DNA from: Zoroaster sp. YZ-2022
Lineage: Eukaryota; Echinodermata; Asteroidea; Forcipulatida; Zoroasteridae
Direction: 5' to 3'
Length of the DNA stretch: 64,000 bases
Assembly (NCBI GenBank): GCA_029582265.1
Contig: CM055821.1
Coordinates: 41,363,004-41,427,003, forward strand
The position numbers were made by a program, and so were the translations under genes. The stretch's first letter is position 1, and the number at the start of each line of letters is the position of its first letter. Below, piece by piece: positions 49,066 through 60,470 of the stretch. The notes beneath the pieces are model-generated. The model searched no databases, had not been told where the DNA came from, and saw only the letters and a list, made by a program, of their open reading frames with translations.

Positions 49066-49560
49066 ATGATCATCAACGCGAATGTTGACCGACGATGAGC
49101 AGTCGACCTCTGGCATGAATCAGATTCTCTAAAAACGAGGCAAGAACTGGTAATGAATTCTGAAATAGTCCACTTCGAAGAAGGGGAGTTATAAGGTGGA
49201 CCAGTAAATCACAATAAGTCGGACGACGTCAGGCAGAAAAAGAAACATTTGCATCAAGTATTTCAAACGTTTTGAATTGAAGTTTTATTCAAAAGAGCAG
49301 TTCAAGCCTAATTTCCGAGACAACAGCAATGTCTTCCCTTCCACCCTTTACGTGGGATCTGATGAATAACAAACCCATCATCACACAGATTTAAATCTTC
49401 CTTCAACAGAGTCATCGCAGTCTCTAAACCAAGTCTCAGTCACAATAAATACATCAGTTTATTGGCGATTATAGAATCGTGAGCATAGGAAGTTCATTAT
49501 CCAGAGAACAAGCGTTCTATATTGAAAATCAGACTAAATGACTAAGAAAATACTTGGAAA
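49066..49560 (-). pseudogene. Second CR1/L2-like LINE relic, 5' endonuclease part
   Basis: Minus strand: VTETWFRD (about 49,430), GFVIHQIPRKG, ENLIHARGRLLIVG, then FNIRVDD right up to the insertion site. These are the ordered motifs of the CR1-type endonuclease; the 3' part resumes at 43,020. Confidence 0.75.
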
Positions 49561-50799
49561 AATCTTGGAATCTGAACCAAAACACGATCTCAGTGACTAG
49601 GTTTTAGTCACAGGTGACTGGTTGGTCAGCTGACGGGAGTTTGGTCAGCTGACAGTGTTTGGTCAGCTGATTTGGGCGATGACCAACAACAGTGTCTATT
49701 GAAAACTGAGTTTCTTTACAACTTGAAAGGCTTGTATTTAGTTTAGTAATTCAGTTAGCACTGAAATCCTTTCATCCACAACCCACGACGGTGAATAGTT
49801 GGCTTATTTCCAGCTATAGTCTCAATAGAGCAGTGTTGGAAACTCCGTGTACAGTAGGCAGAACAGAAGAATAGACAAAAGCCGATCGTATTGTTTTATG
49901 CGTACCATTTCTTCTACCACGTGGATGAATGAAATACTTAATCCTTTAGCTGCCTGAATTCCTATATTGGTAATGCTGGTATTGTTCCGTATATAAAAAT
50001 ACAGGGCACTGCGGTATATGTCAACCAACCCTAACACTTCTAGACTTGATTTCAAGTCTGAGATCGCGGTGTTACCCCATCAGCCAAACGCTGTTTATCC
50101 CTACTGGCTATCACAGCCCTAACTCTCGATCTCAGTTTGACCCTCTTGTGTTTGTGGGATATTCATGTATTCATAGCTAAAATTTACATAATAATACCGG
50201 ACGCTAGAAGATGGCCAATCAGGAGGCCACAAAACCTTGAGCCGCGTCTATTACTAACAGGTTACACTCGCTTAAAATTCTTTCTGTAATATTCATTCGA
50301 TATTAAATTTGTTTATTATTGGTACGTATTAATAGTATTTGATAATGTATGGAGTAAATTTAATGAGATCTTAGAGTTGTAATATACAAAATAAATAAGA
50401 TGAATTCCTTCTCTACAAAAAACGTCTTACCTACAGTTTAAATGGAATCGTTGAGTACATCTCCTCCAACTGCATGTAGAAGTTTAGTTTGAATATTCAT
50501 GTCATGGAAAGGCTTTGCAGTTTCCGACCAATCAGATTGTTCCGTCCACTTTTGGACTAATTCGCAATGGGTGTGTACAAACCGATGACAACATTCCCAA
50601 GTCAGATCGAAGGGTTAATGTCGAAGGTTAATACACAAGGGCGCTATTTAATGCGATACTGTATTAGTGGCTTCAGGCAGACAAAAAACCACGATCACAG
50701 ACTTGGAACCAAGTCTACCTAATACTAACTTTACTGCCATCATGACTCCAAAACTGATGTAAATTTCAATAAATATTTATCAAAGGTTATCTCGAAGTC
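49561..50799. other. Unannotated stretch
   Basis: Contains three copies of TTGGTCAGCTGA at 49,622-49,672. A 39-nt minus-strand segment at 50,436-50,474 is flanked by a good acceptor and a gtaaga donor but stands alone. No repeat family was named. Confidence 0.3.
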
Positions 50800-51081
50800 A
50801 ATGGGTCATGTATGTATAAAAGCCGTTGCTTTTACTACCAATTTTAAGCATTTACTCGCATCATGTATGAATAAAAATGAAGCAAATGCTTTTACTGACT
50901 GTTGCTAAACACTGAGGAAGTATTTACTTTTACTCATTTGTAGCTTTAGACTATTACTTGTTGCTTCGTTTGGTATAGATAAAACAGGTAAATGCTTCAG
51001 ATAGTATTTACTAGTCAATTTTCAAAGGAAGCTGGGTCGAGGCAACCACAGAAAGGATGAACCAAAATACTAGTTTGCAAA

Positions 51082-51970
51082 ATGGCAGCGTTTATAAATG
51101 TCATTCGGCAGGAAAGGTTTATGCTCAGAAAGGAAGTGTCAGAAGTCAAAATACAAAGCAGCTATGCCGGTTTAAAGGAACCAAATGTAGCATGGATGGC
51201 CGACCATTTCTTGGAACATTCTCTGAGGAACGAGGGGGCACTGACTGCAAGCAACTTTGTGAGTTCTACTAAGGGTATGTGGTGGTGACCCAGGTTTTCA
51301 AGTTGGCGTCGGAGAAGATGCTGGGATTCATCGAAACACCGTGTCCACTACGATTACGCTTGTTCTCAAACAAATGATGAGAAACGCAGAGCTGTGAGAT
51401 CAGGATTAAAAACTGCAGCTGACATACAATCTGCACAGGAAATGTAGCAGGCAAGGGGCCCATTTCGAATTCCATTTGTCATTGGAGCAGTTGACTGTAT
51501 GCACGTGCAAATCAACAAAGCCACCTCACGCACCTGAAGGGATGGGTACATCAACAGGAAAGGACAGGCAACTATAAATGTGCAACAACATGCAATGCAA
51601 ATGAGATGTTCACAAGCGTAAATACAACCTGGCTAGCTCTGTTCATCATGACAGTAGAGTTGGAGAAACTCTCCTGTAACTGCGTGCCGGAAACAATCTG
51701 GAAGTGATGGGTTCTCTTAGCCGATAAAGGCTACGGTATCCCTGGCATGACTCCCCATCCTGCATCCAACCCCAGGAGGCACATTACAACCGGATTCACG
51801 CAAGAAAACAAGCAATCATCGAAGGTGCTTCGGACAGCTGAAGCAAAGATTTCCCCGCCAGCCGGTACAAAGTGCGACTTTCTCTGGAGAAAGCTCCAGC
51901 TATAATTATCGCTTGCTTCCATGCTTCACAATGTTGCCAAATATCTGGATGATGAATTTGACTTTGAGTA
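51082..51970 (+). pseudogene. Harbinger DDE transposase, degenerate
   Basis: Pieces in shifting frames: MAAFINVIRQERFMLRKEV and GALTASNFV (N-terminal region), IPFVIGAVDCMHVQI (first catalytic Asp, about 51,480), RDGYINRKGQATINVQ, CNANEMFTSVNTTW, ADKGYGIPGMTPHP (second Asp region), FGQLKQRFPR (third acidic region altered) and MLHNVAKYLDDEFDFE. This is the order of PIF/Harbinger transposases. At least five frameshifts or stops preclude activity. Confidence 0.85.
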
Positions 51971-52469
51971 ATGGAATATCCAGATAATGACATCGATGTG
52001 GTAGATGGATCATGAAGATGATAATGAAAATCGCACAAGAAGGAGGGGTCAACGGAAGGGAGAGCCATCTCAAATACTTTTCTATGAGAACGCTTAGAAA
52101 AGAATGAGATAATTACTATTTTACGTATTTCTTTGGTTAATTATGTTATAGCAAAATCAAGAAAAGTCACTACAAGTCCCAAGCAAAACTACAAAGTTTA
52201 TATCCATTTCCCAAATTACGAAATAACATTATTATAACATGTTATAAGTTTGTTTGATTTTCAGACAAGCATTTAAGTTGAGAAGAAAACAATTTGGTCA
52301 AGTGTTAAAGTACAACTAATAAATAATGTTTATTTTTCAGGTCACATTTAAACAATCGAGAACATCTTTTTGGTGATGGTTTGGACATCTTTAAGATATT
52401 GAAACATTTGATTGACCAGTTCTCTCAGAAGTTGTATTTTTTAATAATAAGCGACAGGTTTTCTTCGAA

Positions 52470-53160
52470 ATATATTCTGAAATCATCACTGTCTGAATCC
52501 GATAGGCCTATCTGCTGTTGCTGCATTCGTATCCAGTTTCAGCTGCTCCAATAAAACCAGTCTCTGTAGCTCAGCTGTCGAAGAGTCCTCAGTTTCCTCT
52601 GTTTCTGGAAGAGATGATGTTTTTCTCTTTTCACGGGCCTTGAAGGGAATCACATCAGTTTCTTCTCTGTCATGTGATTATGAGGCGGAGACACCAAGCG
52701 TCTTGGATGTGGATGGACCGGGCAAATCCTGGTGTAGAGGCGTTACAAGCCAACACGTATGGTACCTGAAAGAATGGTAAATCTCTTCAGTCAAATAGTA
52801 ACAAATAATTCCAGCATACAAAATTACATTTAATTCCAGAGCCAAATTATAGGCCGAATAATACAGATTATAGGCCCCCTTTTTTATATATAAATAATTG
52901 GTCATTTTACATTTACTTCCTGATCACCGAACAACTTTGCGTCTGCATCGGGACCAGCGGCAATTTCTCCCACTACTTCAGTTTTATTGGTTTATTTCAC
53001 TGTCTTTGACATCAGACTTCATTTCATCACTCTTCATGTTGTTCAGCTTTTTCATGATTTGGCTTGTCTGTCAGGGATGGATAGCAGTTGCGCGCTGATA
53101 CTCAACCGCCATTTTCTTGAGTGCACACTCTTTTCTCTGCTTTAGCTTTAGGTAACTACT
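52470..53160 (-). pseudogene. Harbinger Myb/SANT-like accessory protein, degenerate
   Basis: On the minus strand: KKMAVEYQRATAI, QIMKKLNNMKSDEMKSDVKD, GEIAAGPDADAKLFGD, then STAELQRLVLLEQLKLDT. This fits the N-terminal trihelix and C-terminal coiled region of Harbinger Myb-like proteins. Several stops are present, with convergent orientation relative to the transposase. Confidence 0.6.
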
Positions 53161-53950
53161 GGGACTTCGCAAATGGCACCTTGTATCGTTTTACACAAGT
53201 TTCACAAAAGATTTTAACCTGCAATTTTCAGGGTGCCAGATACAGTTGTCTTCATCGTTACTGCAGATTTTCAGGGTCACAGAATCACTATTGCTATGCA
53301 CTTAATCAGCCATGATGAGATTTCTATTAAACCACCCCCTGTACATGGCTTACGGTTTTGCTCTGTTTGGGTCTCTTCGTACGCACACAATAGAGTCCCT
53401 ATTGTTATAAACTATTCGGCTATGCCATTCAACCACAGAGTGTGTAGTGTATTTACTGCGATTTCATTTGTAAATGCTGAACAGTTCTAACCTAATTTTT
53501 ATTCATACGAGTTCAAGCATTTGCTTTTTCATATTAATACGTTTTACTCCAAAGTAAATGCTTTTTACCTGTTTTAGCTTAAACTTCCTAGCATTTACTA
53601 GTTTTATCCATACGACCCAATGTGCCATATGCCTTTAAGCCATGAAGAAGGGCAGTTCATTTCTTCTTGAAAGGATCAAATGAAAAGTTCACTTTTCTTG
53701 TCATTTACAATGCAAATATAACTCGTAAGCCTTTCGGATTATAGTATTTTAAAAAGTGCAGTAAAATTGGAGAAGGAAAGATCACGATGAGGATAACCAT
53801 GTACCACGGCAGAAGTGTTGGTGAAGTGGTACTCTAGAGGCATAGCTTGATTGAAAATAAAGAATAAAGCTTAAGATAGTAAAATGCATTTCAGGTTTGA
53901 GATTCAGGTTTGGTGAACATTTTGTTTTGATGTTCACACATAAATAGATA

Positions 53951-54336
53951 GAGTGCCATGGTCGAGTGGTTTTGGTGCATCGAATTTGTGTGTTCTGATG
54001 GCTGGAGTCGTCCAGGTGTGGAAGAATCGCAACCACGACGATGGTGCTTGTGTCCCTTGAGCTTGAACAAGACGCTTTACCATAGTTGCTTCTCTCCCAC
54101 CAGGGTAAATGTGTACCTGTGAGGGCAGAGGTTGGTTGTTGTGTTTGATTAGCTTCATATGCGCTGTAATGGCAGCAGATGGGCATATACTCCCAAGGGG
54201 AGCTGAGATGGTTTTTCAGGAATGAATTTATACGCCTGATGAGCAAGGGTAATGTATAATATACGCCTGTAAGCTTTCCAGCCTTTGGTGAATACGTGCT
54301 TTCCAATATAAGTCCACGATATTATTATTGTTATTA
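53951..54336 (+). mobile_element. tRNA-derived SINE, copy 2
   Basis: Same body as 11,964-12,320 (GAGTGCCATGGTCGAGTGGT, GAGGGCAGAG(G)TTGGTTGTT, GGGGAGCTGAGATGG), with a more decayed B box and tail ATTATTATTGTTATT. The minus-strand 174-aa frame is an antisense artefact of it. Confidence 0.8.
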
Positions 54337-54464
54337 CACTGCAGCTAGCTCTGTAGACGATCACCACCCCAGAAAGCCTGAATGTACTGAAACTAACACC
54401 TATTTACCAATGAATAAATGCGAATGAAGGTTCATCCAAGTTCAATTATGTTTCCTGATCCTAG

Positions 54465-54760
54465 AAACGGCCATGCACATGTTACACACCTCATATAAAT
54501 TCAGTCTCTCTGTTTCAAAGCAGTGGAGACTGTTATCGTCAGAAGGAACTCTTCCGACCAAGAAAACGTTTGCACGACTATTATGCACAGGGGATCCAGA
54601 CTCTGAACAGGTAAAGGGCATCTATAACAAAAATGAGACACATGGGAAGATGTCAGTATAGAGAACAAGTTGATAAAACAAACACTCCAGAAAGTAGTGA
54701 AAGACACGAATTGTTTTTGATTCTTGATTTGCAGATTGGTAATTTCAAATGAACGAAAAG
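54465..54760 (+). CDS. Two exon-like segments, phase-compatible
   Basis: Segment 54,465-54,610 follows tttcctgatcctag and ends ACAG|gtaaag. It is open in phase 0 as KRPCTCYTPHINS, SGDCYRQKELFRPRKRLHDY and YAQGIQTLN and leaves in phase 2. Segment 54,735-54,760 (acceptor ttgatttgcag, weaker donor AAAG|gtagat) enters in phase 2: LVISNERK. A second frame of the first segment is also open, so reading frame alone is weak evidence. Confidence 0.3.
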
Positions 54761-54771
54761 GTAGATGATGC

Positions 54772-56100
54772 TCTTTGCCCTATATCATCGACACAGCGAC
54801 ATATGCTGTGTTTAGCACAGTGCTTCTGGTTTGTTTGCATCACTTGAAACCTAGTCATGAAACCAACAGAGAATTCAATCATCTTCATGGTTCCCAAATT
54901 ATAGTGAAACCTAAACCAGCTGGGATCCAACTGCAAAGAGAACTTGATGAAATCTCCTTGGTTCCCAAGTCTATATGGAAATTAACAACCAGGATCCAAC
55001 TTGTCCGAAATGAATGAGAGATCTTTCAATGCTTCCTGTAAATATTGAATTGATACTTTGTTACCGTGTCTATTTTATTTATAAATATTATTGTCCATCA
55101 TCAAAGAGTGATGAACAGTTTCCAGGCACAATAATTTCTGGCTGATGGCATCTTTGGATAAGGAGCCAAATAAAAAAAATTGTTGGGATTGCCCTCGGTG
55201 AAAATATTTGAAGGGGTCGGTCGGTCAGGGATTTTTCTTCTTTTTCTTTTCTCATAGACTGTCATTTTAAGATTGAAATGCATTGGAACTGAAACCACAT
55301 ACTGTGTTTTCATTTGCATATTACCTATCAGCAAGGAATTTTGCTTCAGAATAAAAGTATCCCAAGCAGTTTTGTTGTACTTTTCGGTGTGACGACACAA
55401 CAAATTCATCCATGTTGCGTGCAATGCTCAACATGCAACATGTGGGTGGCCATTCGATTTGAAAGCTTGATGTAGATTGAGTCTTGGGTACCAGTAAATT
55501 TACCGGTAAAAAGATGGGAAAAATTTCACAAATCGAACGTATTATTATGTTTTATACAAAAGAAAATGGTATTGGTTCATTAATAAATAGGCCTATGAAC
55601 TGACGGGAAAAAAAAAAAAAAAACCCGACCCGAGATTTCAGCACTTTTGGGTCGGTCGGTGGAGGGCAACTCAACATCTTTTTTTTTTGGGCCTAATAAT
55701 GAAAACCTATATATAAACCAGGATTCATCAGGGAACTCATTTATATTTCTAAAGTATTGAATTCATGATACTCTTTACCACTGCAATAATAATATTCTTG
55801 CCCTATATCATCAAGAGTGAAAAACAGTATTTATGACTTTCTTGATTGGCATCTTTGAATGATTACCGCCGGATATACATGATCCAACAGGGAACTCAAT
55901 GGTATTGTATGGTTCCAGTATTTATTGGTACTCGATACCACTGTAAATGTAATATTCTTCCCTTATCATCAACAGTGACAAACAGTATTTAGCACACTGC
56001 TTCCAGTTATTGGCATCCTTGGTTATAATGGAAACCTAGCCAGGAACCAACAGGAACTTTGGACAAAAATAGTAGAAATTGGTCCAGAGGTAACGTTCGA
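54772..56100. repeat. Four diverged copies of a ~150-bp repeat
   Basis: CCCTATATCATC, GTGACAAACAGTATTTAGCACA, TTGGCATCTTTG and GAAACCTAGCCA...CCAACAGGGAACTCA recur near 54,778, 55,093, 55,800 and 55,965. The second copy is split by an insertion at 55,164-55,691. Confidence 0.65.
55164..55691. mobile_element. Probable MITE nested in the ~150-bp repeat
   Basis: CCAAATAAAAAAAATTGTTG...TTGCCCTC and its inverted partner GAGGGCAACTCAACATC-TTTTTTTTTTGGG mark the ends. GGTCGGTCGGT lies inside each end in inverted orientation. Removing it restores repeat copy 2. Confidence 0.55.
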
Positions 56101-56454
56101 TTAACATCTCGCACTGTTAGGTGATGAAAATTACATAAGGGAAAGGAAAAGGCTCAATTCAGGAAGTTTACATTTTCTTGTTTTATCATATCTTGTTAAA
56201 ACATCCGAGATCCTTACAATTAAGTACTTATAAGATCCTTGTTTAGTCTTTCCAGTTCATGTTGAGCTGATCAATCTAGGTTATAATATTTGAAACACAG
56301 CAAACAAATTTCATGAATAATTAATTTTACAGATGTTGTAATTTTTCTCCCTATTTTTGCTTCTATACAGACAACTGATGATGCTTGACCTCACTTAACA
56401 TCAATATGTTTCTACTATGGACCATTTTAATCCAGCTTAATACCCCATGTTGCA

Positions 56455-56925
56455 GAACTGTGAGAGACAAGGGCTAATTTCATAGAACTGTAGAGACAAG
56501 GACAATTTCATAGAACTGTAAGAGACACTAGGGCTAATTTCATAGAACTGTGAGAGACACTGAGGCTAATTTCATAGAACTGTGAGGAGACAAGGGCTAA
56601 TTTCATAGAACTAGCAAAGAGACAAGGGCTAATTTCATAGAACTGTGAGTGACAAGGGCTAATTTCATAGAAATGGGAGAGACGAACATTCATAGAACTG
56701 TAAGAGACACTAAGGAACTAATTTCATTAGAACTGTGAGAGACTGGGGCTAATTTCATGAACTGTGAGAGACAGACTAACTTCATAGAACTGTGAGAGAC
56801 AAGGGCTAATTTCATAGAACTGTGAAGGAGACAGGGCTAATTTCATAGAACTGTGAGAGACAAAGGGCTAATTTCATAGAACTGTGAGAGACAAGGGCTA
56901 ATTCCCTTAGAACTGCCTAACTCAT
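56455..56925 (+). repeat. Minisatellite, ~30-bp unit, about 16 copies
   Basis: Unit GAACTGTGAGAGACAAGGGC plus TAATTTCATA. Copies vary by 1-4 bp indels, which argues against a coding role. The frame at 56,508-56,693 is a repeat artefact. Confidence 0.95.
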
Positions 56926-57680
56926 ACAAAATGGTAGAGTACAGAAAATATATGCTCAGCTATTCAATTAAATTTCTGCATGTATATACACTTCTGGCAC
57001 TTCAGCTAAATTTTGCCTATTTGCTTATTAGCAGCCCTTAATGGAAGGCTTTACATCAACACCCAAAGGCCTGCTTGACTGGACAAAATGAATATAAAGG
57101 CCGGCTTAACCATGCTATTTCCTAATTGGTTGGATTACAAGCACAAAGCTTACAAAAAGCTGCTCATACAAACTCTAATGATCTGGTGATTGCAGGTTCA
57201 AATCTCACTATGGTGGGGTTATCTTTGTTACTAAAAAAATATACAATCCATTCCGAAAAAGATAGACTCATGTTTAAAAAGCAGATGATAAGAAACTTGT
57301 AATAAATTGTATTTGTATTATATATTTATTTCGAACAAATATGTCAAACTTTGTTTTGCATAACAACCTATTATTTATTAACTGAGTAACAATTACTTTA
57401 TTGCAAATGCAATTTTCATTTCCAACCTAATTTCACAACTTGTTTTTGTTTCATTGGATGATCAATTTTAATAAATACTTTATTGAATGCAATTCAACTA
57501 ACCAAACAAATTCTGCCTCTACTTCTTGGTAGAGTCAACATACATGTAGAGTCAACTATATTTAATCCCCCAAATCCTCCAAAACACTATTGGTAATACA
57601 AAACTTGTTTATAACTGGTGTAAAGTTAGTGATAAATGATATAAAAAATTCTGATAATTATTTGCAAGAGGTACTATCAT
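56926..57680. other. Unannotated stretch
   Basis: AT-rich. A B-box-like GGTTCAAATCT at 57,197 suggests an old SINE head, but no A box or tail could be matched. Confidence 0.3.
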
Positions 57681-57893
57681 TTAAAGGGACAATATCATCA
57701 CGATCAGAGCAGACTTTCAACAGGGCATGGAATCGGTGTCCCAGTTTAAGATGAATATTACCGGCTCATTTATGCAGCAGTAATGGTAATTATGACCTTA
57801 TCGTGTGGTGTATTTTCAGTCATTAAGTTAATCTAAAACTAGGATTCCATACCCTGTTGACCGTGGTAATATTGTCCCTTTAAGATGCACACA
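57681..57893. mobile_element. TTAA-type MITE, copy 2
   Basis: TTAAAGGGACAATAT at the left and ATATTGTCCCTTTAA at the right, with inner GGGCATGGAATC/GATTCCATACCC. It is 213 bp long and non-coding. The TTAA ends are compatible with a TTAA-targeting superfamily (piggyBac, Kolobok or Sola3). Confidence 0.85.
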
Positions 57894-58424
57894 GCACACC
57901 ATAAGCGTATTGAGGCTTTAAACTTCGTCCACAGTGAATACAAGTGAAAACGCTGATGCTTATAACATATGCAAATTTGAAATGGTGAATATAAAAGTGG
58001 TCAAAAGTGTATAATTTAACAAAATTGCACTAAATCTCAAATGTATTAAATCTTCAATACAATAACTTTAAAATTAGAACTAACTAATTAGCTATAAAGG
58101 CAAGTTTGTAATATAACTTTTATTCATCAAAATATACAAAATAAAAGTACAAAACTTTGAAATGAATAATTAAAACCCTTTTAAATACTGTTAACATATG
58201 GAACTTTACAATCAGATTTGCAACATTTTGTATATAAAATGTACCACATTACAATTAACACCTTATGTTTGTATGTTTTCAATATTTGTGGATTAAATAT
58301 AAATGGATGTTAAAAGATGGCGAAAATGTCATTGTACACTTTTCCTTCCCCCATCACAAACTGGTTTTCTCTACATATATGTTTTATTCATACAAGTAAT
58401 TATAAAGCAGTGCATGTTCGGTTA

Positions 58425-58758
58425 TTTCAGGAACCGGATTTGTACAGTTACCCGTAAACAATTTTGTAAAAAAACACAAACACACATGTAAAATAAATCA
58501 ATATGAACACAGTTAAGTTTCTCTTGTTTTATTACCGTCACAATAAATGTGGACTTACTGTAATAAATTCCGCCTCTATATTAAAAATGACCTGTAGCAT
58601 CCCCATTCCCCACACACATTTTGTTAGCAAAAAATTGAGAATTCCATTTGTGGCTTAAATTAATGTTCAGTCGAAATTTTAAAAAGTCGTTATATAGTAA
58701 TTGGAACAAAAATGGAATCAGGTCATGACAGTTTCGGTTGGATACCGGCACAGCCTTA
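58425..58758. mobile_element. hAT-like non-autonomous element, inverted copy
   Basis: CAGGAACCGGATTTGTACAG at the left and GGATACCGGCACAGCCTTA at the right. The interior ATAAATGTGGACTTACTGTA and CCGCCTCTATATTAAAAA match, inverted, the element at 12,895-13,274. The plus-strand frame at 58,303-58,491 runs into it and is not a gene. Confidence 0.65.
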
Positions 58759-59344
58759 CTTAAGTACCTAAAACTTTATATCGATTGTAAAAATACTGTT
58801 AATACTGGCAAGAATTGCATAATATAAAATGACTAATTAAAGGGTAGCATTTAAAGTGAACATACAACATTGGTATTTGGTAATGTACATTCATTTCAAC
58901 CTTTTGGTTTTCAAGAAATATATTATAAAACTAACCTGTGGGGTTTCATCACAACAGGGGTGCTCACGGTTTTAGCAAACCACGAAAAACTGTTAGAAAA
59001 GTTTTTATTGTGTTTTAAAAAAAGTCGGTGGACAGCAACTTCTTTCAATTTAACAAAACACTTCATTTTTTCCTCTAAGATGGAAGCTTCAGACGAAAAC
59101 TTTTCTCAGGATGATTGATACATCGTGTCAACTCGTCACCAAGTAGCTTTGTAGATATTAATTTGATAATCTGGTGATTATCAATATTGTACTTCCGTTT
59201 AAACACCAAAAGATGAACGGTAACAATTAGCAATCAAATAATCTACAAAAGATTGATAAACAAGCGGATCGGTCTGGGTAACATTTGGTCTGGTAACCTC
59301 TAATTGGGTCTGATAAAAACAAAAGCTTACCTGGGTGATTTCAG

Positions 59345-59370
59345 TCACTTTTTGGTTTGATCCTTGTCAT
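59345..59370 (-). CDS. Possible terminal exon of the right-end gene
   Basis: Minus strand: acceptor ttttacctag, then in phase 1 (matching the exit of the exon ending at 60,471) DDKDQTKK and a TGA. A gtaagc donor follows 18 nt later, so the segment may instead be an ordinary exon in another frame or chance. Confidence 0.3.
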
Positions 59371-59455
59371 CTAGGTAAAAGTCAAAAATTACATAAAGGC
59401 AACGTATAGAATTGGTTAATTCAGAAATTAACCAAATGGCAAATTTTAACCCTAA

Positions 59456-59906
59456 CCACCCCATATCCTCCAAAATCCTCCAAGGGGTACTTTTTGGAAA
59501 CATTCAGCATTGTTGGAAACTGGTACTTTCACCTCTTCAAATGGCATAAAAATTACTACCTGGCAAGAAGTACAGGCCATAAGTGCTGAATATGAAAGAT
59601 AGACGAAAATGATAAGATAGACGAAAACCTAGGGGTTAGGGTTAACCCTAACCCCCTAGGTATTCTGGCTAGGAACCTTCCTGAATCCTCCAAAATCCAT
59701 CAATGTGCACTTTTGGGAACATGCCCTTATCTTAAAAATGCACCATGCATTTTCCTTTTATATTCAGCACTTATAGCCTGTACTTCTTGCCAGGTAGTAA
59801 TTTTGCCCCATTTGAAGAGGTGAAATCCAGTTTTCAAAAGCGTTGAATTTTCCCCCAAAAGTTCCCCTCTGGAGGATTTTGCAGGATTTGAGGTGATTAG
59901 GGTTAA
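59456..59906. mobile_element. Foldback element with a telomere-like palindromic centre
   Basis: Ends TTAACCCTAACCACCCCATA and (inverted) TTAACCCTAATCACCTCAAA lead into arms of about 150 bp that pair throughout (GCCATAAGTGCTGAATAT / ATATTCAGCACTTATAGCC). The centre is a 33-bp palindrome at 59,628-59,660 containing GGTTAGGG and CCCTAACC. It lies in the putative last intron of the right-end gene. Confidence 0.8.
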
Positions 59907-60470
59907 TCTTGACAATAGTTTGTCTGGAGTGCTGTCATTTTTAAGAAAAGTGAAATAATCTCCAATTTGAATTTAGAAAAAGTACTCTTTCCTAAATTCC
60001 ACTTTAGAATGAATACACAAACACTGAATGCATTTTCACTATTTATCGTGAAAGACACAACGTTACAGCTGAATCTTTCACAGGCTGGTTGTTAATGTAT
60101 ATCTGGATTCAAAGAAAGTACTTTTAGAAGCCATTTTACCAAAATTACCAATTAGAAACCTTTTGTGATGAAAATTTTACAGGTTATTTTTTATGATTTA
60201 TTTGCATGAAAACTAAAAGGTGGAAATGAATATTCATTACCAAATATTTCCCTTCAAAAATATGTACATGTGAGTGTTCGGGATATGTAGTGATGATGGT
60301 AATGGGGGGGGGGGGAGGGAGAGAAAGAGGGAGAGATGACAGGAGGAGATTTAAAATAATAATGAAGCAAAACAAGAAAAGCGATAAAGAAGTTATAAAG
60401 GAAGAATTGGAGGGATAAACAAAAGAACAAACGACCAACAGAATTATCACTTAAAACGACAAAGTCTTAC

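Larger units (their letters stand above)
50803..53618. mobile_element. PIF/Harbinger element, 3-bp AAT target duplication
   Basis: Left end GGGTCATGTATGTATAAAAG and right end (inverted) GGGTCGTATGGATAAAAC are related. AAT flanks both sides (50,800-50,802 and 53,619-53,621). The 2.8-kb interior holds a broken Harbinger transposase (plus) and a broken Myb-like gene (minus), the two genes expected of this superfamily. TAAATGC motifs repeat near both ends. Confidence 0.8.

Noticed and set aside
53782..54306. 174-aa minus-strand frame
   Set aside because: Antisense of the tRNA-derived SINE.
57120..57215. Possible tRNA or SINE head (GGTTCAAATCT)
   Set aside because: Only a B-box-like motif; no A box at the right distance and no cloverleaf.
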